Source of the DNA: UBA6197 sp047638075 | Lineage (GTDB): Bacteria; Pseudomonadota; Alphaproteobacteria; Rhodobacterales; Rhodobacteraceae | Length of the DNA stretch: 30,218 nucleotides | Assembly: GCF_047638075.1 (NCBI RefSeq) | Contig: NZ_JBLJBV010000039.1 | Coordinates: 1 to 30,218, forward strand | Reading direction: 5' to 3' | Shown here: piece after piece, positions 16,395-25,411 of the stretch | How positions within the stretch are numbered: position 1 is the first letter of the stretch | How the letters are laid out: each line of letters starts with the position of its first letter | Translations under genes and position numbers: made by a program | Notes under the pieces: model-generated | The model's input: the letters and a program-made list of their open reading frames with translations, nothing else | What the model was told of the DNA's origin: nothing | Database searches by the model: none

Positions 16395-17900
16395 TCAGCT
16401 TTCAGCGTCGCCCTCGGCCTCATCTTCCGGGGTGGATGTCTGGGCCGCGGTGCGAAAGCTGCGCAAGATAAAATCAGGAACGTGGTCCCCCATGCCGACG
16501 ACCGGCGCGCCATTGTCGCGGCGATCGCGCCGGTCCCGGTCGCGGTTGCGGTCATCGCGACGCTCTTCACGGGGTGCGGCGGTTTGCGCTGGCGCTGGCT
16601 CGGCGGTCTTTGGCGCTGCAACGGGCTCGGATACATGCGCTGTATCGCGCGACGGCTCGCTGCGATCACGCCCGCCACGGCTACGGCTACGGCCTGCCGG
16701 TTTTTCCTCGCGTTCGCGGGGTGCCTGTTGCGACACCTCCGAGGCGGCAAAACCTTCTGGCGACTCAGCACGGGGAATCGGACCTTTCAGCAAGGCTTCG
16801 ATTGCCGCCAGATATTTATCGTCAGCCGGGGTCGAGATGGTAAAAGCCTTGCCCTTGCGTCCGGCGCGGCCGGTGCGGCCAATGCGGTGGACGTAATCTT
16901 CGGCGTGCGAGGGTACATCAAAGTTGAACACATGGCTGACCGCTGGAATGTCCAGCCCCCGCGCGGCCACGTCCGACGCGATCAAAAAGCGCACCGATCC
17001 ATCGCGGAAACCGTCCAGCGTGCGCGTCCGCTGGCTTTGTTCCAAATCGCCATGAATGGGCGATGCGTTAAGCCCGTGCGTTTTCAGAGACTTGGATAGG
17101 ATATCAACCTCGGTCTTGCGGTTGCAAAAGATGATCGCGTTGGTGCAGCTTTCACCCTCGGATTTGATCAGGGCGCGCAGCAGTTCGCGTTTTTGCTTGG
17201 CCGACTGGTCGCGGCGCGTGGGGGTCAGGGCGTAAAGCCGCTGTTCGATGGTTTCCGAGGTGGTCGCCTGACGCGCCACTTCAATACGCGCCGGAGCGTG
17301 CAGGAAGGTGTTGGTGATCCGCTCAATCTCGGGTGCCATCGTGGCGCTGAAGAACAGCGTTTGCCGGGTGAACGGCGTCAGTTGAAAGATCCGCTCGATA
17401 TCGGGGATGAAGCCCATGTCGAGCATCCGGTCGGCCTCGTCGACAACCATGATCTGCACGCCGGTCAGCAACAATTTGCCGCGTTCGAAATGGTCCAGTA
17501 ACCGGCCCGGCGTGGCGATCAGCACGTCAACGCCCCGGTCGATCAGCTTGTCTTGTTCGCCAAAGCTGACGCCACCAATCAGCAGTGCCTTGGTCAGCTT
17601 GGTATTTTTGGCGTAAATATCAAAGTTTTCGGCTACTTGCGCGGCAAGTTCGCGTGTTGGGCACAGCACCAGGCTGCGCGGCATCCGCGCCCTTGCGCGG
17701 CCCTTGGCCAACATCGTGATCATCGGCAGGGTAAAAGAGGCCGTCTTGCCGGTGCCGGTCTGGGCAATGCCCAGCACGTCTTTGCCTTCCAGTGCGGGCG
17801 GAATCGCGCCGGCCTGAATCGGGGTGGGGGTTTCGTAGCCTGCATCTGCAATGGCGGTCAGGACCTTCGGGTCCAGCTTCAAGTCGGAAAATTTGGTCAT
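16395..17900 (-). CDS. DEAD-box ATP-dependent RNA helicase (RhlE-like)
   Basis: This RNA helicase acts in RNA remodelling such as ribosome assembly, mRNA decay or cold adaptation. The 501 residues include the Q motif (PTPIQ, 25-29), motif I AQTGTGKT (46-53), PTREL (81-85), TPGR (130-133), VVDEAD (152-157), SAT (185-187), the ASDVAARGLD region (308-317) and HRIGRTGRAGR (338-348). After about 380 comes a long low-complexity tail rich in Arg, Asp, Glu and Ser (for example RNRDRDRRDRRD), probably a flexible RNA- or partner-binding extension. Start ATG 17900 (MTKFSDLKLDPKV) is preferred over 17948. The RhlE-type subfamily is the best fit, but which paralogue it is cannot be told. Confidence 0.94.
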   Translation of the reverse strand: MTKFSDLKLDPKVLTAIADAGYETPTPIQAGAIPPALEGKDVLGIAQTGTGKTASFTLPMITMLAKGRARARMPRSLVLCPTRELAAQVAENFDIYAKNTKLTKALLIGGVSFGEQDKLIDRGVDVLIATPGRLLDHFERGKLLLTGVQIMVVDEADRMLDMGFIPDIERIFQLTPFTRQTLFFSATMAPEIERITNTFLHAPARIEVARQATTSETIEQRLYALTPTRRDQSAKQKRELLRALIKSEGESCTNAIIFCNRKTEVDILSKSLKTHGLNASPIHGDLEQSQRTRTLDGFRDGSVRFLIASDVAARGLDIPAVSHVFNFDVPSHAEDYVHRIGRTGRAGRKGKAFTISTPADDKYLAAIEALLKGPIPRAESPEGFAASEVSQQAPREREEKPAGRSRSRGGRDRSEPSRDTAHVSEPVAAPKTAEPAPAQTAAPREERRDDRNRDRDRRDRRDNGAPVVGMGDHVPDFILRSFRTAAQTSTPEDEAEGDAES

Positions 17901-18220
17901 CAGCGTCCTATGTGCGGGGGTCGTTCCGCGAAGGTGAAAGGGACGCAAAGTTCAGGGCGTCCCGGTGTTACCCGCCGGATGCGGGTGCAAAGGCACTACT
18001 GCATATGTAATTAAAGGTCAATCTTGGGCTTGTCGTGGTGCGCGTCAGGCACCTGCATGTTGCGGTATATGATGTCTGGCGCGCAGCCCGTCTGGGGGTT
18101 GGGGCCCGATATGCCCCGATGTCCTGAGGCGCGGCTAACGGGGCATCGCTGCGGAATGCTTGATAATCCATGCCAAACCTGACTTTGATCACCAGGTGGA
18201 GCAGGTTTTTGGGGTGGCGG
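17901..18220. promoter_or_regulatory. Divergent intergenic region with a hairpin
   Basis: About 320 bp separates the divergent helicase and antiporter genes. GGGACGC (17940-17946) and GCGTCCC (17957-17963) form an inverted repeat 40-63 bp upstream of the helicase start. It could fold in the helicase mRNA leader, or be an operator. I see no convincing gene or tidy promoter otherwise. Confidence 0.35.
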
Positions 18221-20071
18221 ATGGTTGACGCGGCAGTGGTGGGTGGCATGGGGCCGGTGATGGCCTTTGCGCTGGTGGGCATTTTTGGTGTCGGCGCGCA
18301 GTGGCTGGCGTGGCGGCTGCGGTTGCCGGGCATCGTGCTGATGCTGATTGCCGGTATCATTGTGGGGCCGGTCACCGGATTGATCGACCCGGACCGTGAT
18401 TTTGGTGCGTTGACGGGGCCGCTGATTTCGCTGGCGGTCGCGGTGATCCTGTTTGAGGGCGGACTGAGCCTTGATCTGCACCGGTTGAAAGATGCCAAGA
18501 CGGGGGTGCGGCGGCTGGTGCTGATCGGGGCGCCGCTGGGCTGGCTTTTGTCAACGTTGGTGCTGGCTTGGGGGGCGGGGCTTAGCTGGCAGTCTGCCTC
18601 GGTGTTTGGCGGCATCATGATCGTGACCGGTCCAACGGTGATTGCGCCTTTACTGCGTCAGGCGCGGTTGGACCGGCGCCCGGCGCAGCTGTTGCAGTGG
18701 GAAGCTATCGTCAACGACCCGATAGGCGCCCTTGCCGCGGTGCTGGCGTTTCAGGTGATCCTTGTGGCGCGTTCTGGTTTGACCCTGAACGAGGCAATCT
18801 TGGATCTGACCGTTGGGATCGGCTTTGCGCTGGTGCTGGGGCTTTTGGCGGGGTTTGGCGTGGCGCGGGCGTTTTGGCGCGCGATGGTGCCCGAATACAT
18901 GAAGGTGCCGGTGCTGTTTGTGGTGCTGCTGGCGGTGTTTGCGCTGGCCGATACGGTGCTGCACGAAAGCGGGTTGTTGGCGGTTACGGTGATGGGGCTG
19001 GTGATCGGCAACGCCGACCTGCCATCCTATCAGGAACTGCGGCGGTTCAAGGAACATGCGACGATCCTGCTGGTGTCGGGGGTGTTCATCCTGCTGGCGG
19101 CATCGCTGGATTTTCGGCAGATGGCGGCGCTTGACTGGCGGGCGGTGGTGTTTGTGCTGGCGGTGGTTCTGGTGGCGCGGCCGCTGACGGTGCTGGTGGC
19201 GCTGACCGGCACTGACCTGCCACGCGCCGAGCGGCTGTTGGTTGCCTTTACCGGGCCGCGTGGCGTGGTGCTGGTGGCGGTCGCGGGCCTTTTTGGCCAG
19301 CGTCTGGCCGAAATGGGCGTAGCCGATGGCGCGTTGATCGGGCCCCTGGCCTTTGTGCTGGTGCTGGTTACGGTGGTCGTACACGGCTTTACGCTGGCGC
19401 CCTTTGCCCGCGCGTTGGGGCTGGCAGGGGCCGAGGTGCCCGGCGTGCTGATCGTTGGCGGGTCGCGCTTTTCGATCGGGCTGGCCGAGGCGCTGGTCAA
19501 GGCGGGGGTGCCGGTTCTGGTCACTGACCCCAATCACGCGCATTTGATCCGCGCGCGCGCCATGGGCCTGCCCACCTATTATGGCGATATTCTGGGCGAG
19601 GCGGCCGAGGATTCCGTCGAGCTGCTCAACTTTACCACGATCCTCGCGGTCAGCGACAATGACGCCTATAACACGCTGGTCGCAACCGACCTTGGGTCTG
19701 AATTGGGCCGCGATGCGGTTTGGCAGGTAGCGCGCCCCCGCGAAGATCGGCCCCGCCACGCATTGCCGACCCAGTTGGGGGGCCGCCCCTTTGGCGAGGG
19801 GCGCACATTGGACGCCTTTCAGACGATGCTGGATGAGGGCTGGACCTTCCGCGTCACCCGGCTGACGCCGGAGTTCACCCAAGAGGATTGGCGCGCCAAA
19901 CGCCCCAATGCCGTGGCTTTGGCGCGGATCAGCGAAAAGGGCGAGATCCGCTTTGTCAAATCGACCGATGAGATGAAGGCCGGTCCCAAGGCCCGGATCA
20001 TTTCCCTGCTTCCCGCCAGCGCGTCCCAGACCGAACCCGAAGCGGGGCCAAGCATTGACGGCGCAGCCTAG
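18221..20071 (+). CDS. Monovalent cation:proton antiporter, CPA family, with TrkA-N domain
   Basis: This inner-membrane antiporter exchanges Na+ or K+ for H+. The ~616-residue protein has about 12 hydrophobic segments in its first 400 residues, with LRLPGIVLMLIAGIIVGP near the start, VILFEGGLSLDL, QWEAIVNDPIGA with the family's acidic ND pair, and AFTGPRGVVLVAVAG. From about 405 a cytosolic Rossmann TrkA-N domain follows: VLIVGGSRFSIGLAEALVKA, VTDPNHAHLIRARAMGLP and TYYGDILGEAAEDSVEL, suggesting control by nucleotide. It has similarity to both CPA1 NhaP and Kef-like proteins; ion specificity is not readable. The start is ambiguous among 18170, 18221 and 18248; 18221 has the best purine-rich lead (GGGGTGGCGG). 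It ends 33 bp before argS. Confidence 0.88.
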   Translation: MVDAAVVGGMGPVMAFALVGIFGVGAQWLAWRLRLPGIVLMLIAGIIVGPVTGLIDPDRDFGALTGPLISLAVAVILFEGGLSLDLHRLKDAKTGVRRLVLIGAPLGWLLSTLVLAWGAGLSWQSASVFGGIMIVTGPTVIAPLLRQARLDRRPAQLLQWEAIVNDPIGALAAVLAFQVILVARSGLTLNEAILDLTVGIGFALVLGLLAGFGVARAFWRAMVPEYMKVPVLFVVLLAVFALADTVLHESGLLAVTVMGLVIGNADLPSYQELRRFKEHATILLVSGVFILLAASLDFRQMAALDWRAVVFVLAVVLVARPLTVLVALTGTDLPRAERLLVAFTGPRGVVLVAVAGLFGQRLAEMGVADGALIGPLAFVLVLVTVVVHGFTLAPFARALGLAGAEVPGVLIVGGSRFSIGLAEALVKAGVPVLVTDPNHAHLIRARAMGLPTYYGDILGEAAEDSVELLNFTTILAVSDNDAYNTLVATDLGSELGRDAVWQVARPREDRPRHALPTQLGGRPFGEGRTLDAFQTMLDEGWTFRVTRLTPEFTQEDWRAKRPNAVALARISEKGEIRFVKSTDEMKAGPKARIISLLPASASQTEPEAGPSIDGAA

Positions 20072-20104
20072 CTCTGGCAGGACAATCGGCAACCAGAGGA
20101 AAGA

Positions 20105-21853
20105 ATGATGAACCTTTTTGCCGATATTCGCAGCGCCGTAATCGAGGCGTTGGAGGCCATGATGGCGGTGGGCGTGCTGCCTGCTGGGTTGGATATGACC
20201 GCAGTGGCGGTTGAACCCCCGCGTGATGCCGCGCATGGCGATATGGCAACCAATGCCGCAATGGTGCTGGCCAAGCCCGCTGGGCTTGCGCCGCGCGCGA
20301 TTGCCGATGATCTGGCGGCACGGCTGCTGGCCGATCCGCGCCTGACCCATGCCGAGGTGGCGGGGCCGGGCTTTTTGAACCTGCGTCTGGCGCCTGCCGC
20401 CTGGCAAGGGGTGGTTCGTGCCGCTCTGATCGCAGGTTCCGATTTTGGCCGCAGCACCCTGGGGCAACGGCAGCGTGTCAACGTTGAATTCGTGTCGGCC
20501 AACCCGACCGGCCCGATGCATGTGGGCCATACCCGTGGCGCGGTTTTCGGTGATGCGCTGGCGGCGCTTCTGGATTTCGCGGGCCATCAGGTGACGCGCG
20601 AATATTACATCAACGATGGCGGCGCGCAGGTCGATGTGCTGGCGCGTTCCGCCTTTGAACGTTACCGCGAAGCGAACGGACAAGAGCCCGAGATCCGCGA
20701 AGGCCTGTACCCCGGCGACTATCTGATCCCGGTGGGTGAGGCGCTGAAGGCGAAATACGGTGCCAGCCTGATTGATCAACCTGAATCTGTCTGGCTGGAG
20801 GACATCCGCGATTTCGCAACCGAAGCGATGATGGGCATGATCCGCGATGATCTGGCGCTTTTGGGTGTGAAAATGGACGTGTTCGCGTCTGAAAAGGCGC
20901 TTTACGGCACCGGCCAGATCGAAGCGGCAATTGAAACGCTGCGCGGCATGGGCCTGATCTATGACGGCGTGCTGGAACCCCCGAAAGGCAAGACCCCCGA
21001 CGATTGGGAGCCGCGCGAACAGACGTTGTTCCGCAGCACCGCGCATGGCGATGACGTGGACCGCCCGGTGAAAAAATCAGACGGAAGCTGGACCTATTTC
21101 GCGCCAGATATTGCCTATCATTACAACAAGGTGCAGCGCGGCTTTGATGCGTTGATCGATGTCTTTGGTGCTGATCACGGCGGCTATGTCAAACGGATGA
21201 AGGCGGCCGTTTCGGCGCTGTCTAATGGCCGCGTCCCGTTGGATATCAAGCTGATCCAACTGGTCCGGCTTTTCAAGAACGGCGAGCCCTTCAAGATGAG
21301 CAAGCGCGCCGGCACCTTTGTCACCCTGCGTGATGTGGTGGAACAGGCGGGGGCCGATGTGACCCGCTTTGTGATGCTGACCCGCAAGAATGACGCGGCG
21401 CTGGATTTCGACTTTGACAAGGTGCTGGAACAATCGAAGGACAACCCGGTTTTCTACGTCCAATACGCGCATGCGCGGATATCTTCGGTGCTGCGCAAGG
21501 CGGCCGAGGCGGGCGTTGCGGCGGATGACGGCACCCTTGCTGCGGCCGATCTGACCAGGCTGGCCCACCCGGCAGAGCTGCAGTTGGCGCGCAAGATTGC
21601 CGAATGGCCGCGGCTTGTGGAAATTGCCGCCAAAAACAACGAACCGCACCGGATCGCCTTTTACCTTTACGAAATCGCCTCTGATCTGCACTCGCTTTGG
21701 AACCGCGGCCATGACGATGCGTCCTTGCGTTTCTTGCAAGAAGGCGACACCGCCACCACGCAGGCGAAAATCGCCCTTGCCCGGGCCACAGGCGTTGTTA
21801 TTTCCGCAGGTCTTGCTATTTTGGGCGTGACCCCCGCAGAAGAAATGCGCTAA
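20105..21853 (+). CDS. argS: Arginyl-tRNA synthetase
   Basis: A class I synthetase charging tRNA-Arg. The 582 residues show the N-terminal Add-1 domain, then VEFVSANPTGPMHVGH with the HIGH-type motif at about 137-142, REYYINDGGAQVD, and DHGGYVKRMKAAV. KMSKRAGTFVTLRDVV follows, with KMSKR at 397-401. DFDFDKVLEQSKDNPVFYVQ opens the anticodon-binding C-terminal domain. The start ATGATG at 20105/20108 follows AGAGGAAAG. It ends LGVTPAEEMR, a usual C-terminus. The gap before the next gene is 87 bp, so it may be read with the SPOR gene or separately. Confidence 0.97.
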   Translation: MMNLFADIRSAVIEALEAMMAVGVLPAGLDMTAVAVEPPRDAAHGDMATNAAMVLAKPAGLAPRAIADDLAARLLADPRLTHAEVAGPGFLNLRLAPAAWQGVVRAALIAGSDFGRSTLGQRQRVNVEFVSANPTGPMHVGHTRGAVFGDALAALLDFAGHQVTREYYINDGGAQVDVLARSAFERYREANGQEPEIREGLYPGDYLIPVGEALKAKYGASLIDQPESVWLEDIRDFATEAMMGMIRDDLALLGVKMDVFASEKALYGTGQIEAAIETLRGMGLIYDGVLEPPKGKTPDDWEPREQTLFRSTAHGDDVDRPVKKSDGSWTYFAPDIAYHYNKVQRGFDALIDVFGADHGGYVKRMKAAVSALSNGRVPLDIKLIQLVRLFKNGEPFKMSKRAGTFVTLRDVVEQAGADVTRFVMLTRKNDAALDFDFDKVLEQSKDNPVFYVQYAHARISSVLRKAAEAGVAADDGTLAAADLTRLAHPAELQLARKIAEWPRLVEIAAKNNEPHRIAFYLYEIASDLHSLWNRGHDDASLRFLQEGDTATTQAKIALARATGVVISAGLAILGVTPAEEMR

Positions 21854-21940
21854 AGCGCGCCGCTGCCGGGACCAGACAGGCAAGGCCGGGGCAACGCTCG
21901 GTGACACGGCGATCCGGGGTGCCCGGAGACGAGGCAGGGC

Positions 21941-22975
21941 ATGACAAGCATTCATCACCGCGATGGCGGCGCAGAGGGGCAGGGCACGGACGAAGGCCCG
22001 CGCCCGGTGTCGCGTCTGGTCACCACGGCAGGCGCGCTGACGTCACTGGCGCTGATCGCGGGATTGGCCGTCTGGGGCTATCGGCTGGCGGTGCGCGATG
22101 TGACCGGCGTGCCGGTGATCCGCGCCCTTGAAGGGCCTGCCCGCCTTGCGCCCGAAGAACCCGGTGGCGATCTGGCGCGTCATCTGGGGCTTTCGGTCAA
22201 TGATGTGGCTGCCTTGGGAACGGCCGCTGCCGCCCCCGATCAGGTAGTGCTGGCGCCGCGTATCGCAGAGCTGTCGCCTGATGATCTGCCGATGACCGCA
22301 CTGCGCCCCTTGCCCCGATCTGCCCGTGTGGCCGAGGCCGGCGAAGCGCAGGCGCAAGACGCCGAGACAGTCACCGCCCCCGCCACGCCGGACGCGGCCA
22401 TCCCCGTGCCCGATACGCTTGCCGTCGAGGGGGTCGCGCCTCTTGCGCAGGTCCAAGACCTTGACCTCGCCGCGTCGGGCGCGATTGATATTGCCACTGA
22501 CGCACAGGACCCCGCCGTTGATCCCGCCGCGATTGTCACTGACATCGAAGCCGAGCCCACCGTGCCGGAGGGGGCCGTTCCCGCGTCGGTTCCGGGGGTG
22601 TCGCGCTCACCCCGGCCAATGTCGCGCCCATTGGGCGATTTGATCGCGCAAGCTGCCGCGCTTGCGGTGGCGGATGCGATGGCCTCTCCCGCCTCGATTG
22701 ACATTGATCCGGCTGATCTTGCCCAAGGGACCCGCCTTGTGCAACTGGGCGCCTTTGACAGCGCAGAAATTGCCCGCGCCGAATGGGACAAGGTCGCAGC
22801 GCAGTTCGCGGCGCTGATGGTCGGCAAACGCCGGGTGATCCAAGCGGCAAGCTCGGGCGGGCGTACCTTCTACCGGCTGCGGGTGGAAGGGTTCGACGAC
22901 GTTGCCGACGCACGCCGTTTTTGCGCCGCCCTCGTTGCCGAACAAACCAACTGCATCCCCGCTTTGGTGCGCTGA
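21941..22975 (+). CDS. SPOR-domain protein, single-pass membrane
   Basis: This 344-residue protein has a cytosolic N-terminus, one membrane helix (about residues 27-47, TTAGALTSLALIAGLAVWGY) and a long low-complexity Ala/Pro/Asp periplasmic linker (about 70-240). A C-terminal SPOR domain spans about 265-344 (RLVQLGAFDSAEIARAEWDK then YRLRVEGFDDVADARRFCAA). SPOR domains bind denuded glycan strands of septal peptidoglycan, so it is likely recruited to the division site. The start ATG at 21941 follows GAGGCAGGGC. Its TGA stop overlaps the nagZ ATG (TGATG), which links it to peptidoglycan turnover. Two cysteines (CAALVAEQTNC) near the end could form a disulfide, as seen in some SPOR proteins. Confidence 0.9.
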   Translation: MTSIHHRDGGAEGQGTDEGPRPVSRLVTTAGALTSLALIAGLAVWGYRLAVRDVTGVPVIRALEGPARLAPEEPGGDLARHLGLSVNDVAALGTAAAAPDQVVLAPRIAELSPDDLPMTALRPLPRSARVAEAGEAQAQDAETVTAPATPDAAIPVPDTLAVEGVAPLAQVQDLDLAASGAIDIATDAQDPAVDPAAIVTDIEAEPTVPEGAVPASVPGVSRSPRPMSRPLGDLIAQAAALAVADAMASPASIDIDPADLAQGTRLVQLGAFDSAEIARAEWDKVAAQFAALMVGKRRVIQAASSGGRTFYRLRVEGFDDVADARRFCAALVAEQTNCIPALVR

Positions 22976-23985
22976 TGGCGCTACCGGTCAGCGCCACGAT
23001 TCTGGGCTGTGAAGGTCTGGCCCTTTCGCCGGCCGAGGCCGCGTTTTTCCGCGACGCCAACCCTTGGGGCTTTATCCTTTTTGCCCGTAATGTCGACGCC
23101 CCGGACCAACTGCGCCGCCTGACCTTTGATTTGCGCGCCGCGCTGGGCCGCGATGCGCCCGTGCTGATCGACCAAGAGGGCGGGCGCGTCCAGCGCCTTC
23201 GTGCCCCCCATTGGCGCGAATGGCTGCCGCCGCTGGATCAGGCGCAGCGGGCCGGGGACGCCGCCCCGCGCAGCTTTTGGCTGCGGTCGCGGATCATGGC
23301 GGCGGAACTGCGCGCGGTTGGCATTGATGCGAACTGCGCCCCCACCTGTGACATCGCGGGCCCGCTGACCCACCCGTTTTTGCGCAACCGCTGCCTTGGG
23401 CATGATGCCGCCACCGTCACCACCAATGCCCGCGCCGTGGCCGAGGGGCTGCTGGCGGGGGGCGTGCTGCCGGTGATGAAACACCTTCCCGGCCATGGCC
23501 GCGCCGAGGCCGACAGCCATCACGACCTGCCCACCGCGCAGGCCGGCCTTGCCGATCTGGAGGTAAGTGACTTTGCCCCGTTCCGTGCGCTGAACGATCT
23601 GCCGATGGGCATGACCGCGCATATCCGCTTTCCCGCGCTGGACGACGCCCCCGCAACGCAATCGCCGCGCCTGATTTCGCTGATCCGCCACAGCATCGGC
23701 TTTGACGGCCTGTTGATGAGCGATGATATCGCCATGCAGGCGCTGTCGGGCGGTATCGGTGAGCGCTCGGCCCGTGCCATTGCGGCGGGCTGTGATCTGG
23801 TGCTGCACTGCAATGGTGATCGCGCCGAGATGGCGCAAGCGGTGGCCGCGTCCGGTGCGCTGACTGCCGCCGCCCAGACCCGCGCCAATGCTGCACTTGC
23901 CCGGCGCCTGCCCCCGGACCCCATTGACATAGCGCCCCTTGAAGCTGAATTTGACGCGCTTCTTTGCGGCAGGGCCCATGTCTGA
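22975..23985 (+). CDS. nagZ: Beta-N-acetylhexosaminidase NagZ (glycoside hydrolase family 3)
   Basis: This cytosolic enzyme removes GlcNAc from anhydro-muropeptides during cell-wall recycling. The 336-residue protein has the single-domain GH3 build: GFILFARNV (32-40), LIDQEGGRVQRLR (64-76), KHLPGHGRAEADSHHDLP (169-186) with the His/Asp dyad of the NagZ loop, MTAHIRFPALD, and LLMSDDIAMQAL with the catalytic nucleophile Asp around 250. The ATG at 22975 shares its A with the upstream stop; the open phase reaches 22783 but that is inside the SPOR gene. It overlaps the next gene by eight bases. Confidence 0.95.
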   Translation: MALPVSATILGCEGLALSPAEAAFFRDANPWGFILFARNVDAPDQLRRLTFDLRAALGRDAPVLIDQEGGRVQRLRAPHWREWLPPLDQAQRAGDAAPRSFWLRSRIMAAELRAVGIDANCAPTCDIAGPLTHPFLRNRCLGHDAATVTTNARAVAEGLLAGGVLPVMKHLPGHGRAEADSHHDLPTAQAGLADLEVSDFAPFRALNDLPMGMTAHIRFPALDDAPATQSPRLISLIRHSIGFDGLLMSDDIAMQALSGGIGERSARAIAAGCDLVLHCNGDRAEMAQAVAASGALTAAAQTRANAALARRLPPDPIDIAPLEAEFDALLCGRAHV

Positions 23986-24769
23986 TTCCCCCCTCAACCT
24001 GTTTGATGCAGCGCCCAGCGTCGCTGACCGGCTTCAGGCCGAGGCGCTGATTGTCGATGTTGAGGGGTTTGAGGGGCCGCTGGACCTGCTGCTGACGCTA
24101 TCACGCACGCAAAAGGTTGATCTGCGCCGGATTTCTGTGCTGCAACTGGCCGAACAATACCTGCGCTTTGTCGATCAGGCCAAGACGCTGCGGATTGAGC
24201 TTGCCGCCGATTATCTGGTGATGGCGGCGTGGCTCGCCTTTCTCAAATCGCGGCTGTTGCTGCCGCCCGACCCCAGTGATGCAGGCCCCTCGGCCGAGGA
24301 TATGGCCGCGCATCTGGCCTTTCAGCTGGAACGCCTTGCGGCAATGCGTGACGCTGCGGCAATGCTGATGGCCCGTGACCGGCTGGGCCGCGATGTCTTT
24401 GCCCGCGGCGTCAGCGAAGATGTCGCCCGGGTGCGCCATGTTACCTGGTCGGCCAACCTCCTCGATCTGATGCAGGCCTATGCCCGGATCCGCACCCGCG
24501 ATGAATTTCGCCCCTATGCGTTTGATCGTAAGAACCTTTATACCATGGAACAGGCGCTAGAGCGGTTGCGCGGGCTGATCGGCTTTGCGGGTGACTGGAC
24601 CGACCTTGTCTCTTACCTTCCCGAGGGCTGGGCCGCAGACCCGGCGCGCCGCCGCTCGGCCACGGCGGCCACGTTTGCGGCGTCATTGGAACTGGTCAAG
24701 CAGGGCCAGATCGAGATCCAGCAACGCGAAACCTTCTCTCCCATCTCCATCAGGCGGAAAACCCCGTGA
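23978..24769 (+). CDS. scpA: Segregation and condensation protein A
   Basis: ScpA is the kleisin that bridges the Smc heads in bacterial condensin. The 263-residue protein opens with MSDSPLNLFDAAPSV and then VDVEGFEGPLDLLLTLSRTQ, the hallmark kleisin start, followed by VDLRRISVLQLAEQYL and AADYLVMAAWLAFLKSRLLL. The C-terminal winged helix around 215-263 ends LEL--QGQIEIQQRETFSPI. The ATG at 23978 gives the usual N-terminus and overlaps nagZ by eight bases; a start at 23939 would be deeper within it. Its stop overlaps the scpB GTG (GTGA). The gene for Smc is not in view. Confidence 0.95.
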   Translation: MSDSPLNLFDAAPSVADRLQAEALIVDVEGFEGPLDLLLTLSRTQKVDLRRISVLQLAEQYLRFVDQAKTLRIELAADYLVMAAWLAFLKSRLLLPPDPSDAGPSAEDMAAHLAFQLERLAAMRDAAAMLMARDRLGRDVFARGVSEDVARVRHVTWSANLLDLMQAYARIRTRDEFRPYAFDRKNLYTMEQALERLRGLIGFAGDWTDLVSYLPEGWAADPARRRSATAATFAASLELVKQGQIEIQQRETFSPISIRRKTP

Positions 24770-25401
24770 CCCGTGACGAACGCTCTCTTTTTGCGGCCCC
24801 GCCGATTGCCGAACAGGAACGGATGGTCGAAGCGATCCTGTTCGCCAGCGCCGAGCCGGTGACATTGCAAGAACTGGCCGACCGGATGCCGCACGGCGCC
24901 GACCCCGCCGAGGCGCTGGCCTATCTGCGAAAGCGTTATGAGGGGCGCGGCGTGCAGGTGGTAAAGGTGGGCGATGCCTGGGCCTTTCGAACGGCACCCG
25001 ACCTTGGCTTTTTGATGCAAAAGGAAACGGTCGAGCACCGTAAGTTATCGCGTGCCGCGATCGAGACCTTGGCGATTGTCGCCTATCACCAACCCGTCAC
25101 CCGCGCCGAGATTGAGGAAATTCGCGGCGTTGCCGTGTCACGCGGTACGGTTGATCAGCTGTTGGAACTGGAATGGATCCGTTTTGGCCGCCGCCGGATG
25201 ACGCCGGGTCGCCCGGTTACCTATGTGGTGACACAAGAATTTCTAAACCATTTCTGTCTCGAATCCGCCCGCGACCTTCCGGGGCTGAAAGAGCTGCGCG
25301 CGGCAGGTCTACTAGACAATCGCCCGCTACCCGGCAGCACCACACCCGCTGACGATGACCCAGACGAGACGACCGGCCAAAGTGACATGTTCGAGGAATA
25401 G
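24766..25401 (+). CDS. scpB: Segregation and condensation protein B
   Basis: ScpB dimers bind ScpA and regulate the Smc complex in chromosome segregation. The 211-residue protein has two winged-helix domains: MVEAILFASAEPVTLQELAD (20-39) in the first, then KLSRAAIETLAIVAYHQPVT and RAEIEEIRGVAVSRGTVDQL in the second, the strongest family signature. The C-terminal ~30 residues are acidic and disordered (DDDPDETTGQSDMFEE). It uses a GTG start at 24766 that overlaps the scpA stop. No terminator is seen after it; the next small gene begins 10 bp later. Confidence 0.95.
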   Translation: MTRDERSLFAAPPIAEQERMVEAILFASAEPVTLQELADRMPHGADPAEALAYLRKRYEGRGVQVVKVGDAWAFRTAPDLGFLMQKETVEHRKLSRAAIETLAIVAYHQPVTRAEIEEIRGVAVSRGTVDQLLELEWIRFGRRRMTPGRPVTYVVTQEFLNHFCLESARDLPGLKELRAAGLLDNRPLPGSTTPADDDPDETTGQSDMFEE

Positions 25402-25411
25402 AGGATAGGTA

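Noticed and set aside
16676..16693. GGCTAC repeats shared with 1790-1813
   Set aside because: Here they encode the Arg-Ser run in the helicase tail; the similarity to the repeat at 1790 is simple-sequence coincidence.
18650..21046. A 798-codon open phase on minus across the antiporter and argS
   Set aside because: It lies antisense to two clearly real genes and has the His/Arg/Gln-rich composition of a shadow in GC-rich DNA; no family motif is visible.
22981..23997. A 338-codon open phase on minus opposite nagZ
   Set aside because: It is antisense to nagZ, which has all its catalytic motifs; the antisense product has no recognisable domain.
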